DNA from: Aspidapion aeneum
Taxonomy: Eukaryota; Arthropoda; Insecta; Coleoptera; Brentidae
Direction of reading: 5' to 3'
Assembly (NCBI GenBank): GCA_963576565.1
Contig: OY755046.1
Span: forward strand, 56,833,471 to 56,897,470
DNA: 64,000 nucleotides
How positions within the stretch are numbered: the stretch's first letter is position 1; each line of letters begins with the position of its first letter. A program made the position numbers and the translations under genes. The notes below the pieces were generated by a model. It was not told where the DNA came from. It made no database searches and saw only the letters and a list, made by a program, of their open reading frames with translations. Below, in pieces: positions 11,601-21,951 of the stretch.

Positions 11601-14600
11601 ATCTTGTGCACAATATAATAATAAAGCTGCATTTATATAATACATACAGTTTTATACTTTAAGAGTGGGTTTCCACTGTCTTCTTCTTGCATACAATGGT
11701 AAAGTAAGACATAAAAAACTAGCACAGTAGGTGTACCTACAAAAATTGTCTACAGGATGATACAATACACAACAGGACCGAGAAATTATTTAAAAGTCCT
11801 GTAGGATGGTGGATGGTGTACAAATTTGGTTCATCTGATCACCCCTTGCACTAAATGCATTTTGCTCTCACTTGATGTTTGTTCAGTGCACACAGGATTT
11901 ATCAGTGAAGGGGTAACAGCTTAAAATTTGTACATGTATTGACAGTAATGCCATGTAAAACTGGGGGTAATGCCAACAAATTTGTACATGTAATGCTATA
12001 ATGCCATGTTAATTTATATGGGTAATGTCATAAGCTGTTTCCCCCTCATTTAATTTTTTTTTTCAACAGCATAAAAGATTGAATTTATATTAGATTTAGA
12101 TATGACCTTTGCTTGAGGGGTGATCAGACAGGACTTTAAAATAAAATCTTGGCCTTGTAGTATATTTTAGGGTCCTGTATGGTCCTGTAGATAAAATTTG
12201 TGGGCAGCTGCTCATCCCTCACCTTTGCTGTTATTTGCACAGTGCTGAAATAAATACCCACTCTATCTCTATCTTTGACTCTTCATTCTCAAATTATGAA
12301 ATACAAAACCCATTATCTTTTTCTCTTTAACTCATTGAAAGTAACATAAGGCTATAAGCCACAATAGACCCACTAGTGGTCGCAGTGGAAGGGCTGCAAG
12401 GCCCACTCATATATGAATCATCATCAACATAAGGCTATCTCTCTTAGTGTGTTACATAATTCAAGAATAAGTCTTTCAGGTATACTCAATTACCTAGTTC
12501 TTAATGAGGTGCTTGTTTATTGTTCAAAGAACAAAAACAAAAGAATGATTTGCTAAAAAGCTAAACAATTTTAGGACATCTTTTCTAATGTGGAGTTCCC
12601 AGAAGAAGAAAATATGGCAAAAAGTAATTTGGCAGACAGCAAAACACAAAAACGTACAAATAACACCTTAGACTTAGATACTCACTCAAAATTGCCTATA
12701 CAAAAAACTTCTATATTTGAGGGTCCTAAAGATGAAGTACTAAATAAAGGGATACAACAGAAACATCTTCGAAAGAATGCAGCTCTTCATATTACCACTG
12801 AATTACAACTTAGTCCAGTTTTGTCAATTAATGAGAGAAATAACATTCAAGAAGAAAGATGTAACAGTAAAAGAGAAACAAGTCAAAAACTTGTAAGAAA
12901 GTCCAGTTCATATTTGGATGACTGTTCTCCTGTAAAAAGACTGTTTCCCGGACCTGCAGGCATTTTTCTGGACAGTGGACAGAATGAATCAAATGTAAGG
13001 TCAACATAATTCTTGCATTTTCTCTACTACCATTACTGAGACCACAATAATTTTGGGATTTACATTTTTTTTACAAGCTTTTATTTAACTTCACCTGTAT
13101 GGATGTATGTGGGTATGTAATCAAATCTTGCAACTAATTTTTGAAGAACTTCCAAACATCTGATTGACTTAAAATTTCACATAGCGTCTTAGTTCCAGTG
13201 ACAATACAATAATATGGTTTCATCGGGTACCTACCTCACTCCTAATGAGGGGGTAAAACTTTAGTTGGTCTGATTTCAACCAAAATTGGTATCTGAGGGT
13301 TTTTGAGGATGAGAATTAGGAATTTTTGATCAGATTACAAAAACTCAATTATGTCGGATTCAAAATGGACGATTTAATGTCAAGTTTTTCTGATTACTTT
13401 CAACTGACTTCCACATATTTGATTGACTTCAAATTTCGCATACCGTTATAGTTCCGATGACAATCCAATAATGTGGTATCACTGACTGCCTATCTCCCCC
13501 TAACGTGGAAGAGGGAGGAGAGGGGGTAAAATTTTAGTTTGTCGGATTTCCACCAAAATTGGTATCTGGGGGTTTTTGAGGATGAGGATTACAAATTTTT
13601 GATCAGATTACAAAAATTCAATATATCGGATTCAAAATGGACGATTTAATGACGAGTTTTTCTGATTACTTTTAACTGACTTCCACGTAGGTCAAGCTTA
13701 TGTCGCCTTGAGCCATATAAAATCATTGGACGGCGTTCTCATCGAAGACTTAGATATTTCAAAATTGACAGAAAAGACTCCCTGCAATATCGATGCGCTA
13801 GTTGAAATAGACTTAGACAAATCTAAAAATTAAAAAATAAATTTAGAAAAAAAAACTTTTTGAAAACAAGCTTTTATAAAATGGACTAAAAAGCATAAAA
13901 TAATTTTTTGAGTGTTCTTAGGTTTGTCACTTTGGACAAAACACAAATTCGGACAAACTCTTAAAAATATTTACCATTTTGCAGGTCTTTCTGAATAAGT
14001 TGAATAAATAATAACAACATGTTTAGTTACCATGCAGGAGTAATTATTTTTTAAATATAAAGTGACATTTTCATTCTCTTCCTGTGGGAAAGTGGCTAGA
14101 TTTATATGTATGCAATAAATTATTAATTATGCAATTACTATGAATTTTTGAGGAATATGAATGTAGTATAATTTTTGTATGTTAATAATAATGTTTAATC
14201 AAAAAATGTAGTTTTTCAAGTTAGCAGATGATATTACAGCCCCCTAGCAGGGAGCTAAAGAAACAAGCATACTTATTTTAGGTGAATTCACAAGTCCTGA
14301 TTTTGTCATAATTTTTATTCCTAAAGTCATATCTGCAGTAGTTTCTGAGATAAATTCGACGGCATCCTTAATAAAACACCATGTCATCTTAAAATACCTA
14401 GAAAGTTGTAGAGTATATAATTTTTTTTTTTAGGATAATCTTTGCACTCAAGGAACCTTCTCAGTGTTTCAAGATGGCGGACTATGGGAAAAAATGTGTA
14501 GAGATTTATGTTTGGGAAATGGTACTTCTCTTTCCGAAAAGTAAGTCTCATTCTCTTGAGCACTATAGAAGTGTCTGTAGTTCATTATCATAATTTATAC

Positions 14601-17600
14601 ATATATGGATGATTCTACCAAAAGTGGGCTATATGGATATCATTTTTGGTCATTGCCTTTAAATAACAGTACAGCACAGTAAATAATTTTGTTTTGTTAA
14701 ATTTATGTAACTAATTAGGTGTAAGCTAAGAAACATTTATTTTCCCGAATTTTAGGAATTATTGCATAAAAATTCCAGAGGGATGAGTACCAGAGGAATG
14801 AGTTTTTTAATGGTTTTCCTATTTAAATCAAAATCTATTTAGACTACTTAACTTAAGTTTTATATAAACAAAGTTCCTATACTTATAATTTTAAAACAAT
14901 CAACAAAAAAAATATACTATTGATATCAGTCGAATATTTACTTACCAGAGGAATGATAATTGAAGCGTTCCTTATTGATTTCTCCGAAAAAAACTAATTT
15001 TCTGCCGAAAATAAAAAGTAAAACTGACATTATCTGTCACAACTTGTCACCCTCACAAGTAAATTAGATATCCAGGGCCGTCTCTTTCTCTAGAATTTAA
15101 CTGGTGGTATTCACAAATATTGTGTTATTATAAATGGAGCACGTTTAAAATTGTAAAATTTTCCGGGAAGATGTAAATTCGGATTTTCAAAAATATGACT
15201 GCAAACTTATACTTATACTTATGATAAATAGTTAAGACTTGGTTAAATATTATTTACTAGGATATTTTTTTCAATCTGAGTTTTTAATATTTGGTTTGGG
15301 ACTACACCAGAGGAATGAGGTATTTGCTTTGTAATAAAAAAAATTATAAACTTGCAATTTTTTTTATACATTAAACTCAAATTCTCCATAAAGAAAACAT
15401 TTCGTTTTAAATCTTATAACTAAAACTATGCTTCATTTGCAGTCTGTTTTTGAAAAATATGCATTCCCACTCCACAGCACCATTTTTGTACAATCATCCA
15501 TATACTAGATTTTATTATATACTTATGTTCTAGATTCAACATAGAATGGATTAAAAAAGAAGCTAGTAGTCAAAATAACCTGTTTTTAAACCACAAAGCG
15601 CCTTTTTTGGCAGGTGTCATTCAATCTTTGGAAGTAGTGGGAGTACAGCAGAAAACTGTCAATGTTACTTTAAGAGATGTCACTGGTAAGTCATAATAAA
15701 TACCTCTTTTTATAAAAGATAAAATACGGGGTGGTGTGAAAAGCATTGTTCTGCAATGTTGCCAGTTGTAGGGGTTAGTCTAAAATTATAGGATGTAATT
15801 ATATCTAAGTAGACAGTGACAGGTGACCTTGCTGACAGTGGGACCGTCAAATCAAGTGGCCAAGGCTTAAACGTTGCAAGGTACCAATTTGTGCAACACT
15901 TTTAAGGACTAATAAAATTATTAAAAGGTATTAAATTTATTATTTCCTACGATCTCGAAAGGGAATTTGGCGGTTCTTGGAGGAAGCATATGGGCGGATT
16001 TTTGTTAAATGTACATTTGCTGCCCCCAGCTTATTTTAATTTTATTTTAAACTTTTGTTGAAAAGCTGACTATTTATTAAATATAAACACTTATTTTCTA
16101 TGAGAGTCCATCATATTTTATAAAATTTTTACATCAGTATTCAAAATGTGGCAGAAAAACTATGTAAAATGTCCTGTTACCTAACTGTCCCCAGGGCCAA
16201 TGTTTAAATTTAGATGTTTTTGTTTTTCTTTCCTGCAGCTTTCTTTCAAAAAAAATTACAATTTTTGGACAACCGAAAGTTTTTCTACCTATTTATGAAG
16301 AAATAATAGTTTTTAGCAAAATAGTTTACTCTCTAAAAAATATTTTACAAACACAACTTTTTCTGCCACTGACAAATTAGTGATTTTTATTTTTCTAGGA
16401 GAAACGCAGTGGTTTTTTAATTTTTTAAAATAATTTTTCCTTACTAGTGGCGTAATACCCAGAAAAAGTTGTGTTTGTAAAATGAATCCGCCACAAACAT
16501 ATAGATTTTATCTCTAAAAAATGTTAAAGTTCAGATTCAAAAATCTTGTCTTTTCCCTAACGTCGTCTTCCTGGCCTGCTGCTGAAAAGCAGAGACATAA
16601 GGTGCGGATAACTTCATGGTGTTTCCAGAGAGCATCAGTTTGTCAGCTCGACTGCAACAGTATACATGTGCTTAGTGTGTGAATTTTTTTATTTAGAAAA
16701 CTGTTACAGATCAAAATTACACAGTGTGTTTTTGAAAAATTGAAAATAGTTTGGTAAATTTGTTTCCAGTTACAACATATGAATTATTTATGTTGATGTT
16801 AGTGGATTAAAGGACAGATTAGCCGAATACAAGAATTTGTTCACGAAGCTTTAAATAGAAAAACTCAAGTCGACGTTATATACACTGTTATGGAAAAAGC
16901 TTTCGACAAAGTCAGCCATACAGTTATATTAGACTCACTTTTAGAAATGGATGTACCGCCATTTATGGTAGATCTCATTGAATCATATCTGGGCAAGGGA
17001 GCTAATGCAAGATATCAGTACGTTGAAGTCAAAGGCTGTAAGTCAGTGATTTATAAAAGCACATCCGGTATTCCTCAAGGATCAAATTTGGGTCATCTTC
17101 TTGTTATTGCAGCAATTAATAAAATGTTCTCTAAAACAGAACATCCTCTAGGAACAGCATTTGCCATTTTCGGGAGATTTATTCAGTAGCTGATTGTGAG
17201 TTGCTTTAAAAAGACTTTGAGAACGTTGCTAGTTGGTGCCGTCAAAATAGCTTTAAACTTAGTGAAAACAAATGCTCATGTATGTCATTCTCACGTAATC
17301 ACAATAGCATAAATTTCAATTTTACTGTCAATAATGAAAATCTTAACAGATTTACCAGCCAAAAAGATTTGGGAGTCACATTTGACTCAGCACTATCGTT
17401 CTCGGGGCACATCATTAATAAAGTTGAGAGTGTACAAAAGGTTGCAGGATTCATAGTAAGAAATACATTTTGGTGTTGATGTCAGTTTATATCTGTTTGA
17501 TGCATTGGTTTTGCCAATACTAGAATATGGCAGTATTATCTGGTCACAATTTGGATATTGTATAATAATTGGTTGTTGGGTTCGTTTAACAGATTGTCTT

Positions 17601-19266
17601 TAGATAAGAGACGAACAAAATTTTTTTATGCACATTGTTTAAAGTTCTAAAAGGAGAAATAGACTGCCCATATATTCTCGAACAACTTCCATTTGCTATC
17701 AATCGTGTCAACTCCAGGAGCACTAAAGTTTTTTATCTTGCATTTCTAAGAACAAACCTTTATAAAAGTGCTCCAATATATCATTTATGTCACCTATTTA
17801 ACCTATATGCTTCAGATGTTAACATTGATTTAATAAATTTAACTCATTTTAAGATATTAGTTGATAATAGGGACCTATTGCAATAAAGCCAGGCACAAAT
17901 TGTGCCGGGCACTATATTGACAGTTTCGCATTATAACAACAGCTGTCTTCTTTCAAAATAAGGCCATTGTGTATTATAAGAGCCGGAATTAATAGTGACG
18001 CCACTATATAAACCACTGGATTTCTAAATTCGACTTGTATGTCAATTTTGAAAGATCAACTGTCAGTTTGTAATGCGAAACTGTCAATATAGTGCCCAGC
18101 ACAATTTGTGCCTGGCACTATTGCAATAGGTCCCTAATAAATTGCGTTAACCCCGTTAAACTTATGTAAAGTAGTTGTAAAATTTTTGTTGTACAGGACG
18201 GATATGTTCGACTTTTAGAGGGAGGGCGGCGATCTACCTTTATTCCTTAGTTTTTTTAAATTATTATTATTTTAAGTGTAAGGATAAAGAAACACAGAAA
18301 TCATAAACAGTAATAAGTATTGTTGACCTCTGTGTCTGATTAGATAGATGTTGAATATGTAGTGTGATAACTTTACAATGACTTAGATAAGTAAGGTGTC
18401 TGTAATTGGTCAGTTGGCTGGTGAAAATACAGCGATCGTGAAAATATTCCCAAAAACAAGTCGCTGGTGTTGCCATAAATTTGACTTATTCTTAACCTAG
18501 TCTTGCATATAATTGGAGGAGAAGAAACGAAATTATTAATTAATTTAATCCCGTTTTGTTACAATATCGACTTTGTGAACTTCCTATAATCCTTAACTTC
18601 TGAACTAATTTGTGACTTTTTTTTGAGGTGTATGAAAGTTACTTATTTTTAATTTTAGGTGTAATTCAAGGAATGATTGAACACAGCCTTTACACAGACT
18701 ATGCAAGTCATTTCACATTAGGATCCGTGATAGTTGTCACAAACTTTACAGTTTTGTGTTGTACTTGTAACAAATGTGACAATTTCCACCTAACTATTAC
18801 CAAAAATAATCTGTGTTCTATATATGGCAGAAAAAAACTTGAATTGCAAAAATTGGATCCACAAAAGATTGTTACAGAGTATTATAAAAAATTAGATGAT
18901 CTGAGAAATAAAAATAGTGATATATTATCAAAGAAAGAAAAAAACAGTAGTTTACAAAAAAATGCTTGTAAACATGTTGCAACAAATAATCAAAATCAAA
19001 TCGTTCTTACTCATTCTAATCAAATTAGAACAGACGAAAACTCGATAATTGGTGCAACACTTAAATGTGCACAAAATAAAGTCACAAAAAATTTGAACAA
19101 GGCATTTGGATGTGGCCAGAGTCCAGAGTTATCCAATATTAAACGTTACACCTTTAGAAGTATTAAAAATACTGAAATTGTTCCTCTTGTTGATGAACCT
19201 ACTAGTAATAAAACTGGAACAAAAGAAAATGAAACTAAATTAGAATTAAAGGATGTGAAAATGTAG
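8602..19266 (+). CDS. HROB: HROB-like homologous recombination OB-fold protein
   Basis: HROB recruits the MCM8-MCM9 helicase during homologous recombination. Exons: 8602-8634, 12575-12994, 14434-14540, 15534-15685 and 18659-19266; every junction is GT-AG and phases match (0,0,2,1), giving about 439 residues. It has an acidic N terminus (MSEEFMFDDND), a disordered basic region with KRLFPGPAGIF, then GGLWEKMCRDLCL, and an OB-fold running from APFLAGVIQSLEVVGVQQKT through VNVTLRDVTGVIQGMIEHSL to GSVIVVTNFTVLCC, the order seen in HROB/C17orf53. This start is supported by a clean short exon 1 in the divergent promoter. The terminal exon has two further copies downstream; this copy has lost its last ~45 residues through a 22-bp deletion at about 19255. 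Which copy is spliced in vivo cannot be read from DNA. Confidence 0.8.
8664..11560 (-). mobile_element. Jockey/CR1-like LINE in HROB intron 1, antisense
   Basis: On the minus strand there is the end of an endonuclease domain (11,560-11,300, with ITRPISKT and FKITDHYITYV), then a reverse transcriptase, then a short 3' region ending in a (TAAA)n tail (8664-8692 on plus as TTTA repeats). The 5' end is truncated inside the endonuclease, a usual outcome of incomplete target-primed reverse transcription. It lies opposite to HROB. Confidence 0.88.
9039..11368 (-). pseudogene. LINE reverse transcriptase, one frameshift
   Basis: Two overlapping frames cover the reverse transcriptase: 11,368-10,124 (NYRPVALLSLISKIFEKLVQ, KDQYGFLPDKGTD) and about 10,215-9039 (SSLFIDIQKAFDTISH, then GVPQGSVLGPLLFIVYIDEI and FADDTVI). 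A frameshift around 10,205-10,216 separates them just before the first catalytic aspartate motif. Apart from that the domain is well preserved, so the copy is moderately young. Confidence 0.88.
11561..12574. other. HROB intron 1, 3' part, including a LINE 3' tail fragment
   Basis: Mostly unassigned AT-rich DNA. Positions 12,355-12,427 (agccacaatagacccactag ... tatgaatcatcatc) match, in inverted orientation and with few differences, the 3' end of the LINE fragment at 32,825-32,895, including an (ATC)n tail. It is therefore a short 5'-truncated copy of that LINE. Confidence 0.6.
13140..13672. repeat. Two direct repeats of ~260 bp in HROB intron 2
   Basis: Copy 1 (about 13,140-13,400) and copy 2 (about 13,400-13,672) share the blocks gattgacttMaaatttcRca, accaaaattggtatctgRgg, gtttttgaggatgag, atttttgatcagattacaaa and ttcaaaatggacgatttaat in the same order. 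They differ mainly by small substitutions and a purine-rich insertion in copy 2. No coding capacity is seen. Confidence 0.8.
13690..13833 (+). pseudogene. PIF1/Helitron-type helicase C-terminal fragment
   Basis: A 47-codon open stretch ending in TAA at 13,831 encodes GQAYVALSHIKSLDGVLIED and continues LDISKLTEK. GQAYVALSR-type sequence is motif VI of PIF1-family helicases, which Helitrons carry. No upstream helicase motifs are found, so this is a relic attached to, or captured by, the preceding direct repeat. Confidence 0.7.
14602..15504. mobile_element. Non-autonomous DNA element with ~22-bp TIRs (HROB intron 3)
   Basis: The left end tatatggatgattctaccaa and the right end, read in reverse complement, tatatggatgattgtacaaa form imperfect terminal repeats. 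The interior repeats the phrase accagaggaatga near 14,790, 14,942 and 15,305. The flanks are TA-rich, so a TA duplication is possible but not decisive. No open frame. Confidence 0.6.
16346..16483. repeat. Hairpin inverted repeat
   Basis: ttttacaaacacaacttttt near 16,342 pairs with aaaaagttgtgtttgtaaaa near 16,462 across a loop of about 100 bp. It lies in HROB intron 4 with no coding content. Confidence 0.7.
16815..17869 (+). pseudogene. Jockey/CR1-like LINE reverse transcriptase relic in HROB intron 4
   Basis: Frame-shifted pieces encode VMEKAFDKVSHTVI (motif A), STSGIPQGSNLGHL (the PQGS motif), a decayed FADD region, QKDLGVTFDSALSFSGHI, and finally the C-terminal part GEIDCPYILEQLPFAINR to HLCHLFN. 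All lie on the plus strand, the same as HROB. Multiple stops and shifts make it inactive. A MITE interrupts its 3' end at 17,870. Confidence 0.8.
17870..18134. mobile_element. 265-bp MITE with 64-bp TIRs
   Basis: Both ends start gggacctattgcaata and remain complementary for about 64 bp with three mismatches (through caggcacaaattgtgc and atattgacagtttcgcatta). TAATA flanks both sides (17,865-17,869 and 18,135-18,139), a plausible 5-bp target duplication, although only TA may be duplicated. It is inserted in the decayed LINE C-terminal region. Confidence 0.85.
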
Positions 19267-19629
19267 TAAACCTGGGAAACTCAGCAATCTCGGTAACTGT
19301 TAAAGAAGCAGAAGAAAAAGAAATTTGGGAAGAAACCTTAAAGGGGCTAGATATGAATCAATTTCTTGAAGATTTTTAAAATCGTGAAGAAGAAACAAAT
19401 AGACTTTTAAGGAAGAATGAATTTATATTATTTAAGATAGTTGGTTGTTTTTTTTTAGTCAAAAGATGTTAAGATTTTTTGGAATAAAACTTTGTTTCAT
19501 TTTCTTTTTATACAACAATATACAAGGTAAAAAAAAACTAGGTGTCTTACAGCATTAGTAAATATTTTATGATTTTTATATTTTGGAATGAAAAATAAAA
19601 AGTGTATATTTTTTATAAATTATGTCAAA

Positions 19630-19721
19630 ATTTATTATTAAAATATTTCAAAAAATCTAAAAATGAGTTAAAAGACCTTACCTTCCGCGCAACATTTTTC
19701 AAATCGCTTAGTATCTGAATA
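19630..19721 (-). pseudogene. LMW-PTP terminal exon, degraded copy 1
   Basis: On the minus strand, after an acceptor-like ttttag, the sequence retains SDTKRFEKC, matching SDSKGFEKC of the real exon at 22,032-21,952. It then shifts frame and stops. It lies antisense within the first tandem unit. Confidence 0.8.
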
Positions 19722-19759
19722 CTAAAAGTTGTATGAATGTTCTTTGGTTTTAATTTAAG

Positions 19760-20502
19760 GTATAATTCAAGAAATTACCGAAAACCATCTTTACACAGAC
19801 TATTCAAGTAATTTCACTTCGAGATTAGTGATAGATGTCACAAACTTTACAGTTTTGTGTTGTACTTGTAGCAAATGTGACAATTTCCACCTAACAATTA
19901 CCAAAAATAATCTGTGTTCTATATATGGCAGAAAAAAACTTGAATTGCACAAATTGGATCCACAAAAGATTGTTACATAGTATTATAAAAAATTAGATGA
20001 TCTGAGAAATAAAAATAGTGATATATTATCAAAGACAGAAAAAAACAGTAGTTTACAAAAAAATGTTTGTAAACAGGCTGCAAAAAATAATCAAAATCAA
20101 ATCGTTCTTACTCATTCTAATCAAATTAAAACAGACGAAAACTCGATAATTGGTGCAACACTTAAATGTGGACAAAATAAAGTCACTAAAAATTTGGATA
20201 AGGTATTTGGATGTGGCCAGAGTCCAGAGTTATCCAATATTAAACGTTACACCTTTAAAAGTATTAAAAATACTGGAATTGTTCCTCTTGTTGATGAACC
20301 TACCAGTAATAAAACTGTAACAAAAGAAAATGAAACTAAATTAAAATTAAAGGATGTAACTTTACATGGAAATCGTTGTGAAAATGTAGTAAAATTGGGA
20401 AACTCAGCAATATCGGTAACTGTTACAGAAGCAGAAGAAAAAGAAATTTGGGAAGAAACATTAAAGGGGCTAGATATGAATCAATTTCTTGAAGATTTTT
20501 AA
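19760..20502 (+). pseudogene. HROB terminal exon, copy 2 (internal stop)
   Basis: It starts with a usable acceptor (aatttaag) and the same phase as copy 1, and is collinear with it throughout. An in-frame TAG at 19,978-19,980 replaces the GAG present in copies 1 and 3. Downstream the frame is open to 20,502 and includes the C-terminal tail KEIWEETLKGLDMNQFLEDF that copy 1 lacks. So this copy preserves the tail but is broken in the middle. Confidence 0.85.
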
Positions 20503-20734
20503 AATTGTAAAGAAGAAACAAATAGAGTTTTAAGGAAGAATGAGTTTATATTACTTAAGATAGTTGGTTGTTTTTTGTTAGTCAAAAGATGTTAAGTTTT
20601 TTTGGAATAAAACTTTGTTTTATTTTCTTTTTATACAATATACAAGGTAAAAAAAACTAGGTGTCTTACAGCATTAGTAAATATTTTATGATTTTTATGT
20701 TTTGGAATGGAAATAAAAAGTGTAAAATTATGTC

Positions 20735-20829
20735 AAAATTTATTATTAAAATATTTAAAAAAATTTAAAAATGGGTTAAAAGACCTCACCTTCCGCGCAA
20801 CATTTTTCAAATCGCTTAGTATCTGAATA
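20735..20829 (-). pseudogene. LMW-PTP terminal exon, degraded copy 2
   Basis: Nearly identical to degraded copy 1 (same ttccgcgcaacatttttcaa block on plus) with the same shift after FEKC. The shared lesion implies that the damage occurred before this unit was duplicated again. Confidence 0.8.
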
Positions 20830-20867
20830 CTAAAAGTTGTATAAAAGTTCTTTGGTTTTAATTTAAG

Positions 20868-21540
20868 GTATAATTCAAGAAATTACCGAAAACCATCTTT
20901 ACACAGACTATTCAAGTAATTTCACTTCGGGATTAGTGATAGATGTCACAAACTTTACAGTTTTGTGTTGTACTTGTAACAAATGTGACAATTTTCATCT
21001 AACAATCAACAAAAATAATCTGTGTTCAATATATGGTAGAAAAAAACTTGAATTGCAAAAATTGGATCTACAAAAGATTGTTACAGAGTATCATAAAAAA
21101 TTAAATGATCTAAGAAATAAAAAAAGTGATATATTATCAAAGACAGAAAAAAACAGTAGTTTACAAAAAAATTTTTGCAAACAGGCTGCAAAAAATAATC
21201 AAAATCAAATCGTTCTTACTCATTCTAATCAAATTAGAACAGACGAAAACTCGATGTTTGGTTCAACACTTTGGACAAAGCATTTGAATGCGACCAGAGT
21301 CCAGAGTTATCCAATATTAAACGATACACCTTTAAAAGTGTTAAAAACACTGAAATTGTTCCATTGGTCCAGTAATAAAACTGCAACGAAAGAAAAATAA
21401 ATTAAATCAGAAATAAAGGATGTAACTTCAAATGGGAATCACTGTGAAAATGTTGTAAAACTTGGAAACTCAAAAATCTCGGTAAATGTTAACGAACTAG
21501 GAAAAATAAATTTGGGAAGAAACGTTAAAGGGGCTAGGAA
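20868..21540 (+). pseudogene. HROB terminal exon, copy 3 (deletion and frameshift)
   Basis: The OB-fold part and the following charged region are open from the acceptor at 20,866-20,867 to about 21,265. A deletion relative to copies 1 and 2 near 21,265-21,290 then shifts the frame, which ends at 21,400. Sequence resembling the C-terminal tail persists out of frame to about 21,530. It could encode a truncated OB-fold product if spliced. Confidence 0.8.
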
Positions 21541-21951
21541 GAATATGTTAAAAAAAATGCATACGTAATAGTTTTGTTGGTTGTTTTTTATGTTAAACCC
21601 AAAAGAGGTTGAGTTTCTAGTTGAAAACTTTGTTTAATTTTCTTTTTACACAATAATATACATGGTACAATAAAAAAAAAACATAGAACTCTCAGTATAA
21701 CTGTAAGTAAATTAGAAGAAAATAAATAAAAGTTTACATTAAGGTATATTAGGTAAAAATGTAGTTTTTTTTAATTTAGAACCCAAATTAAGTTTTTTAG
21801 TTTAAAACTTTGTTTAATTTTCTTTTTATACAATAATATACATGGTAAAAAACTTAAAGTATTTTTAAAAATTTGTTATTTTTATTATATAGTTAGATGG
21901 AAAATAAAGAATGTATGTTTTTTCTAATTTATGTCAAAATTTATTACTTAA

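Larger units (their letters stand above)
18640..21900. repeat. Tandem triplication of the HROB/LMW-PTP 3' ends, ~1.1-kb period
   Basis: Acceptor-plus-exon starts at 18,659, 19,760 and 20,868 give periods of about 1,101 and 1,108 bp. Each unit holds the HROB terminal exon, its 3' UTR with ggaataaaactttgttt, and, except where the real gene takes over, a degraded antisense copy of the LMW-PTP terminal exon. A partial fourth echo of the 3' UTR (aactttgtttaattttcttt) occurs at about 21,625 and 21,807. Confidence 0.9.
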
